Source: Odontocerum albicorne (taxonomy: Eukaryota; Arthropoda; Insecta; Trichoptera; Odontoceridae). Taken from it: a stretch of DNA of 64,000 nt. Position numbers and translations under genes: made by a program. Below, one piece after another: positions 57,500 through 64,000 of this stretch; position 1 is the first letter of the stretch, and each line of letters begins with the position of its first letter. The notes below the pieces were generated by a model that did not search any database, was not told where the DNA came from, and was given only the letters and a program-made list of their open reading frames with translations. The DNA lies in contig OX463845.1 in assembly GCA_949825065.1 (NCBI GenBank), positions 22,727,159-22,791,158 on the forward strand, read 5' to 3'.

Positions 57500-57720
57500 T
57501 GTTCATCTTCCCTTGGTAAGTTTTCTTAACAAATATAGTTTTCTAATCATGAGTGCAGCCGCATGAAAGTACCCAATTTAATGGTTGCAACTTGCAACCA
57601 TCAACTTCCTATATTAACACTCAACTTAATGAAATGAAACAACATCAAATATTTTTAATGTTTCAATAATAGTGGATTTAATTCCCCAGTTGCATATTTT
57701 GGCGTACACAGTATAATTTT
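57500..57720 (+). repeat. F4 repeat family, copy
   Basis: Shares 'TTCCCTTGGTAAGTTTTCTT', 'GCATGAAAGTACCCAAT' and 'GATTTAATTCCCCAGT' with 32.04 kb. Confidence 0.6.
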
Positions 57721-57739
57721 TGTTAAACATTATCAACAT

Positions 57740-57960
57740 TTTGGGAACGTTGAAATTTCAAATAAAATAGCGGTTACATTCCTAACGAAATAATTTTCAA
57801 TGGTTGTCAATCCAGTATAGAAGTGCATCTTACAAGGATCTTCATAAATTTGATGTTTCTATCAAAATATATTGTTGTATTTTTTAAGAGGAGGATTTTT
57901 ATGGCTAGTAAAGGTCGTATAAGGTACTGGTCATATGGCTAAGATTTCAAATAGACGCAC
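57740..57960 (+). repeat. F6 repeat family, copy 1
   Basis: Matches the complement of 63862-64000: 'CCAGTATAGAAGTGCATCTT', 'CTTCATAAATTTGATGTTTC', 'TATCAAAATAT' and 'GAGGATTTTTATG'. Confidence 0.75.
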
Positions 57961-58004
57961 GACATTACAGTGTGTCACGTGTATGGTTTCAATTATAATA
58001 TATT

Positions 58005-58172
58005 GTTTTATATTACACTTTCGTTGTATACAGTATAACCTGGTGAGCTTATTGCCATATAACTGACTGGAACCTTTTTACAAATGAAATGATGGGCTAC
58101 AGCGCAATTCCAACCCACAACCTTAGGGTTAAAAGACAGACTTTTTTTCCAATCAGGCCTAGGAAATGCCTA
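58005..58172 (-). mobile_element. S1 tRNA-derived SINE
   Basis: 3' signature 'CACTTTCGTTGTATACAGTA' complement, 'GGTGAGCTTATTGCC', an internal deletion of the 'CTTCCAACC' block, and the head complement 'CCAACCCACAACCTTAGGG' with 'AAAGACAGAC'. Confidence 0.8.
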
Positions 58173-58254
58173 TTTATTTTAATTTTTTATTGAAACTGAC
58201 ATCACGGGACCTACCCCCTTATCATTACTTTTTATCGTTACTCATTTTTAAAAT

Positions 58255-58370
58255 ATTTTTAATGTTCAATACAAGTGTATTCGATTCTCCAGTTAGAATG
58301 CCATTGAAGAAAATCTGCTCTCGAAACAGTGCTACATAAATTGTCCTTCATTGTTATTTTCCAACAAGCT
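58255..58370 (+). repeat. F4 repeat family, right half
   Basis: 'GTATTCGATTCTCCAGTTAG', 'GCTCTCGAAACAGTGCTACA' and 'TAAATTGTCCTTCATT' match the 32.2- and 35.5-kb copies. Confidence 0.65.
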
Positions 58371-58916
58371 CCTGATAGTACTTCTTCATATTTATATTTT
58401 ATATTCAAATCGTTCGAAAGAATGTCTTGACTTAGTAAAATATAGCTTTTATATTATATATTTGCTGGTTACAAAATAAAAGCCTACTGAGCTAGGTCAC
58501 CATTCAGTCTTTCATCATCTAACTCGGATGGCGGAGTGCCCACTTTTCGTGTAATTGTTGTTAAGACAACAAGCAAACAATTTTGCAATAAATTAATGAT
58601 ATACAATTAGAGATACAGTCGCCGATTTGATCGCTTAATTACAAAGATTTACACGAGATATTATGCATAACTCGGATGGGTGTTCGGCATGACTCAACGG
58701 GGAGGGCGCGGGCCCTTCGTGAGCCCATTTGTTCAGGACATAAGGGAATACTAAAATTCTCAAACTGTAGAAGGTAAGAGTTTTGATTTAAAAATCTTTC
58801 CGCTCCTTGTTTAGTATATTGCGTTAACTTGTTTTCTTTTCAGGAATGGAATCAAGTTCTCAATTTCGACATAAAATATTATCCCGTTCTGAGCGCTGGT
58901 GGAGTTCCTGAGAATA
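58371..58916. other. Spacer with an acceptor-like site
   Basis: 58370-58850 has no recognisable content. At about 58830-58845 'CTTGTTTTCTTTTCAG' is a good splice-acceptor-like sequence, followed by about 70 bases open in two frames (for example EWNQVLNFDIKYYPVLSAGG) up to the start of an antisense LINE. This is too short to call an exon. Confidence 0.3.
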
Positions 58917-59220
58917 CATACGCCGGTTTCATGTCAGGGTTGGAGAAAGAGCACAGAGCACTCGACTTTCCTATCACGATACAAATATTTCACCTCTTGT
59001 ACATCCGTACAACTATTACGAGTTCTCTATATTTTTACATTTCCTTCTTTCAAAATATCACTAACTTCAACCATTCATACTTTACTTAGTCTTCTTCTAC
59101 TCACATTTGCAGTGTATATTTGTTTTGTTAGTATTTTTTCATTTATTCGTTCTACATGCCCGAATTTGTTATTCCATAAACAAGTCTCATCTGTTTTAGA
59201 TACTCTTATTATAAGTTTAT
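58917..59220 (-). mobile_element. RTE-like LINE 3' end
   Basis: Terminal block 'CATACGCCGGTTTCATGTC', 'GAGCACAGAGCACTCGAC' and the complement of the 3' UTR follow. The 86- and 107-codon plus-strand frames are antisense. Confidence 0.75.
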
Positions 59221-60509
59221 AATTTTGTCACATTCTAAAGACAAACTTCAACAGGTAACGGGAAAACACTTGTATTGTACAACAAATGTATCTTTAAAAT
59301 TAATCTTGAACTCTTATAAGTACGGATATAATTCGGAAGTTAAAATAAACTCATTTTATAAGATGAAATACATCTTATTAGCTGAAAACGGGCTGGTAGT
59401 GAGATTATAAAAAATATATTATTTAACATTTACTCGTATATCTAACAAAGATCAGTTTAAAATTCAGATTCTCAAAATCAATCTAAGTTTTCTAGTAAAG
59501 ATGTTGTTTTATCTATCGAAATTTACCTTATGTATATTTATTACTACTATACTCGCAAGTGACATAAATATCATCGTGGTGTGTGAAAAGATATTATATT
59601 TTAAGCAATCTTCTAATTATTTAAAATAAATAATTTTACTCCATAATAATTATTTCATTTTGTATGAAATTTCGTGTATGAGAGCCACAGTGTTAGCAAG
59701 TAATTTAAGTTTGCCCTCGAATGCGCGGACCTTAATAATTATACCAGTCTGTGGTCAGTGGCGTACGCAGAAATCTACTGAAGGGGGCGTGCAAAATATG
59801 TGCATGTGCAAAACACAATATCTCTTTCTAACTCTAAGTGGATCTCGGAAATAACTATGTGTATAGTGCAGAGGGTTTGGGGCTCTAAAAGGGTTCAATA
59901 ATTTACCTCTCAAACAGAATTTCGATCAAAGGCGGTCTTTTCATATATATTAATAAAGGGTTTACAAAATAAGTGGAGCCCAATAGATGTGTTTACATTG
60001 ACCCGCACGAATTATTTCGATGAACTCACATCTGCACCTTAGCATACTTAAAACAAAAATCTAATTATCATTGGCACAAACTACCCTTATACTAAATTAT
60101 TATTACTTATATTCAACAAAAATGCATTTTTTTAAGTCCATCATAAGAATTTGTTTAAAGACTGATGATTACAAAACATGTGATATAATTTTTTCCTTTA
60201 TATTATAACATATTTACTCAATACATTTTCAAATAATTAATCAAACGGCGGTTTATAATTTAACTTCATTTAAAGTCATAAGATTGTTTTCCAGTCAAGT
60301 TCATGGCGGCCTTTTTGTCTATCTTATGACTCTTGATAGAGGCAAGGCAATATTAGTGAATGCTTAACAGAATTATTTTTCCCTTTATTACTACAATTCA
60401 CTTCATCAAGTTATTGAATACATATTACAATATTTTAAATGGAGTGAATAATACTATAGGTATACCAAAAATTTTCAAAAGTTAGTAGTTAGTTTAAATC
60501 GATACATAC
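59221..60509. other. AT-rich spacer
   Basis: Two 60-codon class frames (59225, 59660) show nothing recognisable. A TACTCGTA is at about 59429. Confidence 0.45.
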
Positions 60510-60920
60510 GAATAAATTTGATGTATGGGAGTGAAACGTTGACGAGAAAAAAAATTAAAAGCCGAATAAATGCTTTAGAAATGCGTGCACTAAGAAAAAA
60601 AATGAGGTGACAATGTACGAAGAATACGTAATTCAGTGATTAGGGATGAATGGTGACTTGAGGTTGATGTGTTGAGTAAGATGAAGAAAAGCACTCTAAT
60701 ATTGTATTGAATGAATGAAAATAACCTAAAAAATAATATTTCATGGAATTGCGATCAGAAGGCATGTTAGAAGAAGATCAAAGAAATTATGGTTGGATCA
60801 AGAGAGTATATTTTGAAATAAAGAAACGTAGAAAGAAAAAGAGGGATAGGAAAGTTTGGTGATCTGTCCTCTCTGCTTATCCCAATAGGGAAATAGCCTG
60901 ATGTATTTATGTATGTATGT
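60510..60920 (+). mobile_element. RTE-like LINE, complete 3' end with tail
   Basis: Reads YGSETLTRKKIKSRINALEM and RALRKKM, then MKKSTL..., RRRSKKLWLDQ and the untranslated 'CTGTCCTCTCTGCTTATCCC'. It ends in 'GATGTATTTATGTATGTATG', a short tetranucleotide tail in place of poly-A. YG.ETWT......R..A.EMR.LRKI is the classic post-RT segment of RTE-like LINEs. Several stops and frameshifts are present. Confidence 0.88.
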
Positions 60921-60981
60921 ACGAATATTTTTTATCACTTATTATTTTGTATAAAATACTTAAGTTGAATACATGTATCAA

Positions 60982-61254
60982 ATTCATCCTAATCTCTTCA
61001 TTTCACACAGTGTTCAACAAATTCATCCTGATCTCTTCATTTCACACAGTGTTCAACAAATTCATCCTGATCTCTTCATTTCACACAGTGTTCAACAAAT
61101 TCATCCTGATCTCTTCATTTCCCACAGTGTTCAACAAATTCATCCTGATCTCTTCATTTCACACAGTGTTCAACAAATTCATCCTGATCTCTTCATTTCA
61201 CACAGTGTTCAACAAATTCATCCTGATCTCTTCATTTCACACAGTGTTCAACAA
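60982..61254. repeat. 39-bp minisatellite, 7 units
   Basis: Units begin ATTCATCCTGATCTCTTCAT at 60982, 61021, 61060, 61099, 61138, 61177 and 61216. They differ only by an A/G in the first and an A/C in the fourth. The array begins about 60 bases after a LINE tail. Divisibility by three leaves two frames open (13-residue repeats such as FHTVFNKFILISS). Not a gene. Confidence 0.96.
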
Positions 61255-62434
61255 ATTTGAAAATGGTTGGACTAACTTCTACGATACATTTATATACGTT
61301 AACCCTAATTTTGAACCTTCTTTACCTTTTAATGGTTGAAGTAAGACATCTTTGTAAGTAAACGCCCATATTATTAAATTAATGCTTTTAAACTATGACT
61401 TTGCGGAAGCATACAATAGATGACAAACGTTTGAAAAAATGTTAATTTTTCATTTTTTGCAACATCATATAATAAACTCTTACACACAGTCACAGTGAGT
61501 GAATATTCTTAGCTGAGTTGGGGTAAAAAAAAACTACAAGAATCGATACAAAAGAACAAAAATGACATTTGGGTTTACCATTGTGATGTTCATACCCACC
61601 ACGATGAAGAAAATGAGGAGTAAAAATATTACGATTAAATATAATTCATTTAGATGAGAAATGCGAATACGCTTATTCAAATCAAGCAATTGAATTTATC
61701 AAAGTGTTAGCTTTAGCTTTGTGGAACTCCACATATCCAGCTTTAAGAGAGCCTTTGAATAGAAGGGAGAAATACGTGTAGCAGGGATTATTGTAATTAG
61801 TGAAATAACAAAGTAATCTATTGTTAAATAGTTAAACAATTAAATTTTCGAATGACAAGTCTCTTTCAAATGGCTGTCATTCAGCTAAGAAGGAATCACC
61901 TGAAAAAAATGTTTACTATACACATGATGATGTCAGCTAGAGACGGACGAAACTCGCCATCCTATAAAACTGTAAAAAAAACACGAAAAAATATAAAAAA
62001 GTTTTATTACTTTTGAATCTAATAACCATGGTCAATGTGATTTTGTGAAAAGTGAAAATAGCGATTGTAAAATTCAAACCAGGAAATTATAAAACAAATT
62101 TAAGGAATTTAATACCTGTTGAAACCATATTAAATATCTTTTGAACCTCGTAATAAAATCTCAGAGACACATTCTTCAAAATCTCATAAATCAAGAAAAA
62201 ATCTATACTGGTTTGTGATCATCGAAAAGACACAAGAAATACGACGATACGAAGTATGGTATGTTATGTTCAATTCTATGGGGGTTTAGTGACGAATCAA
62301 ATATTCATCATTCGTATGACATTCTTCAACATATCTTAATTGGTGATTCGGGTATAACGAAGAACGCGGCTGAGAGACATTAGAATTTATATATTCTCTT
62401 CGACCCCATTAATCAAGCATTCGGTTTAATAAAC
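61255..62434. other. AT-rich spacer
   Basis: Nothing recognised. Confidence 0.45.
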
Positions 62435-63000
62435 GCCATCACTCCATGTCACTCAAGGAACAGGTAAAGAAAACAGCTTTCCTCTTCATTTTATTCTGGC
62501 GCATATCTTTCATTTATGCCAAGTCCATACAGTTCGTATACATACTTTCCAATGATAAAAGCTTTCAATCTTTTAGAATTTCATTCATTTGGTCGATTCC
62601 AACTACTCATATAAATTATTTTGATAAAGATTTCATTATCTCGATGATCTTATTGTCATCTTAAGCACTGCATATTTTTTCAATACGATTTTTTCATGTT
62701 CCATTCTGTCATACATAATTTTTGTATACATTCTACGTGACGATCTAATTTGTACCGCATTTATATTATTTTAAATAAGCACCAAATACTTATATAAGGA
62801 CCAAAATTCCGTTATGAACAGCCAGCAAGCATTAGTTCTTTTTTATTTATTAAATAAATTTTTCACGCATACTTTTATTTAAACGTTCACCAAACTTAGC
62901 AGTTTATTGACATTCGAAATACGAGTACTTCGTTTAATTAACACGTTGTATAATCCACAATTCACTCTATTGCCTGCTGCTACTTTTCTTCCAATAATAG
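62435..63000 (-). mobile_element. RTE-like LINE 3' portion
   Basis: The terminal block is diverged ('CATCACTCCATGTCACTCAA', 'GGTAAAGAAAACAGC') at 62438-62475. Complements of KMKK...('ATCTTAAGCACTGCAT') and of the RALRR region ('TTCTACGTGACGATC') follow. Frames here on either strand are fragments or shadows. Confidence 0.65.
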
Positions 63001-63278
63001 ACTTCGTGCGATCTTCCGACCAGAAATGTTGTATTGTTTCCAAAATACAAAATTTTCTCAAGTGGTTCGTTTTTTATTTTTATTTAACACACACTTTTAA
63101 TTAAATTTGTACAGTGCTGTTTACACAGCCGACTCTTTTCTTAAGGATGCTCTAGCTTGGGAATTGACCTCACTATTATTGTCAGATTATAAATATAAAA
63201 AAAAGTAGAGCGTAGGAAATAAAGATAAGAAGGTGAGTCCCATAATTTCAGTTATTATAAAAAATAAAAGAAATAGGT

Positions 63279-63440
63279 ATTTCCGTAGCATAGTTGGTAA
63301 GAGCCTGTCTTCCAGCCTTCCTCTGGGGGCTGTATGTTTGAAACCAACATTTTTTTTTCAAAAAGGGTTCCAGTCAACTACATATCAATAAACTCGTCAG
63401 GTTATACTGTACTGTATTCAACGAAAGTGTAATATAATAC
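63279..63440 (+). mobile_element. S1 tRNA-derived SINE with internal deletion
   Basis: Head 'TTTCCGTAGCATAGTTGGTA', diverged B-box region, T-run, 'AAAAAGGGTTCCAGTC'. It then jumps to 'CAATAAACTCGTCAGGTTAT' and the end 'CAACGAAAGTGTAATATAAT'. The central 'ACATATTTCTGGTTGG' block is missing. Confidence 0.85.
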
Positions 63441-63478
63441 AATACTCGTACAATAAAAACATACATACAACAAACTAA

Positions 63479-63842
63479 TATGTGTAGGTCAACATACAAT
63501 TTAAATCTTAGACATGCAACCAATACCTAATATGTGTAGGTCAACATACATTTTAAATCTTAGACATGCAACCAATACCTAATATGTGTAGGTCAACATA
63601 CAATTTAAATCTTAGACATGCAACCAATACCTAATATGTGTAGGTCAACATACAATTTAAATCTTAGACATGCAACCAATACCTAATATGTGTAGGTCAA
63701 CATACATTTTAAATCTTAGACATGCAACCAATACCTAATATGTGTAGGTCAACATACAATTTAAATCTTAGACATGCAACCAATACCTAATATGTGTAGG
63801 TCAACATACATTTTAAATCTTAGACATGCAACCAATACCTAA
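63479..63842. repeat. 52-bp minisatellite, 7 units
   Basis: Units begin TATGTGTAGGTCAACATACA at 63479 and every 52 bases to 63791. The only variation is A/T in 'ACATACAATT' versus 'ACATACATTT', distributed in a mixed order. The array starts about 40 bases after the SINE end and ends directly before an F6 copy. Confidence 0.96.
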
Positions 63843-63861
63843 TATGACCTTTTATAAGTCA

Positions 63862-64000
63862 TAAAAATCCTCCCCTTAAAAATACAAAAAGATATTTTGA
63901 TAGAAACGTCAAATTTATGAAGACCCTTATACGATGCACTTCCATACTGGTATGACAGCCTTTGAAAATGATTTTGTTAAGAATGTTACCACCATTTTAT
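63862..64000 (-). repeat. F6 repeat family, copy 2, runs off the window
   Basis: Complement of 57.74-57.94 kb: 'AATCCTCCCCTTAAAAATAC', 'GATAGAAACGTCAAATTTAT', 'CGATGCACTTCCATACTGG'. It continues beyond the window end. Confidence 0.75.

Noticed and set aside
60917..61339. 140-codon frame with 13-residue repeats
   Set aside because: Produced by the 39-bp array, whose period is divisible by three. Two frames are open, and there is no family or transcription signal.
56614..63842. CRISPR-like arrays (regular repeats)
   Set aside because: Units are contiguous without unique spacers. These are minisatellites of a eukaryotic genome.

Overview
This is an AT-rich, gene-poor stretch of an animal nuclear genome, most likely an insect or other arthropod. 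The evidence is the repeat content: fragments of RTE-like LINEs, tRNA-derived SINEs, mariner and Tc1/mariner-type transposons, an animal-type Helitron and many short minisatellites. I did not find one convincing host gene, a functional tRNA or rRNA gene, a CRISPR array or any bacterial-style operon. Nearly all open frames are short, lack homology I can recognise and sit in AT-rich spacer or inside repeats. The open frames that do mean something belong to decayed transposable elements. I cannot name the species from the sequence.

Layout. 0-9 kb: chimeric SINE/LINE debris, two copies of an unclassified family (called R3 here) and otherwise plain AT-rich DNA. 9-16 kb: two broken mariner elements (about 9.04-9.6 kb and 15.2-15.7 kb), an 11-unit minisatellite at 10.2 kb and a six-unit array at 12.0 kb. 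16-21 kb: two short tandem arrays in a row, the longest R3 copy, a foldback at 18.0 kb and an inverted R3 pair at 20.2 kb. 21.9-23.7 kb: a 200-base assembly gap, a long (AT)n tract and two truncated Helitrons in direct orientation ending in a canonical Helitron 3' terminus. 24-31 kb: LINE C-terminal fragments, two tRNA-SINEs, and a complete-ended 1.25-kb DD41D Tc1/mariner-type transposon inserted into an RTE-like LINE. 31-46 kb: long empty stretches with minisatellites at 35.7, 39.1 and 39.7 kb, a hairpin at 42.0 kb and LINE/SINE copies on both strands. 46-64 kb: LINE tails, further SINEs, and minisatellites of 75, 39 and 52 bp, each in or near a retroelement.

The elements form a graveyard, not a cooperating system. 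Autonomous LINE and DNA-transposon copies are all disabled. The SINEs carry tRNA-like A and B boxes (a possible Gly-CCC-like head and an Arg-UCG-like head) and would have depended on LINE enzymes. The two signals I find most worth a second look are not classical features. One is a strong excess of the octamer TACTCGTA/TACGAGTA scattered through the spacer, in one case seen as a clean 6-bp insertion into a minisatellite unit. The other is a recurring CTGA-(short stem)-GAAAC motif in several otherwise unrelated repeats, reminiscent of part of the hammerhead ribozyme core known from Penelope-like retroelements, but without a convincing stem I.
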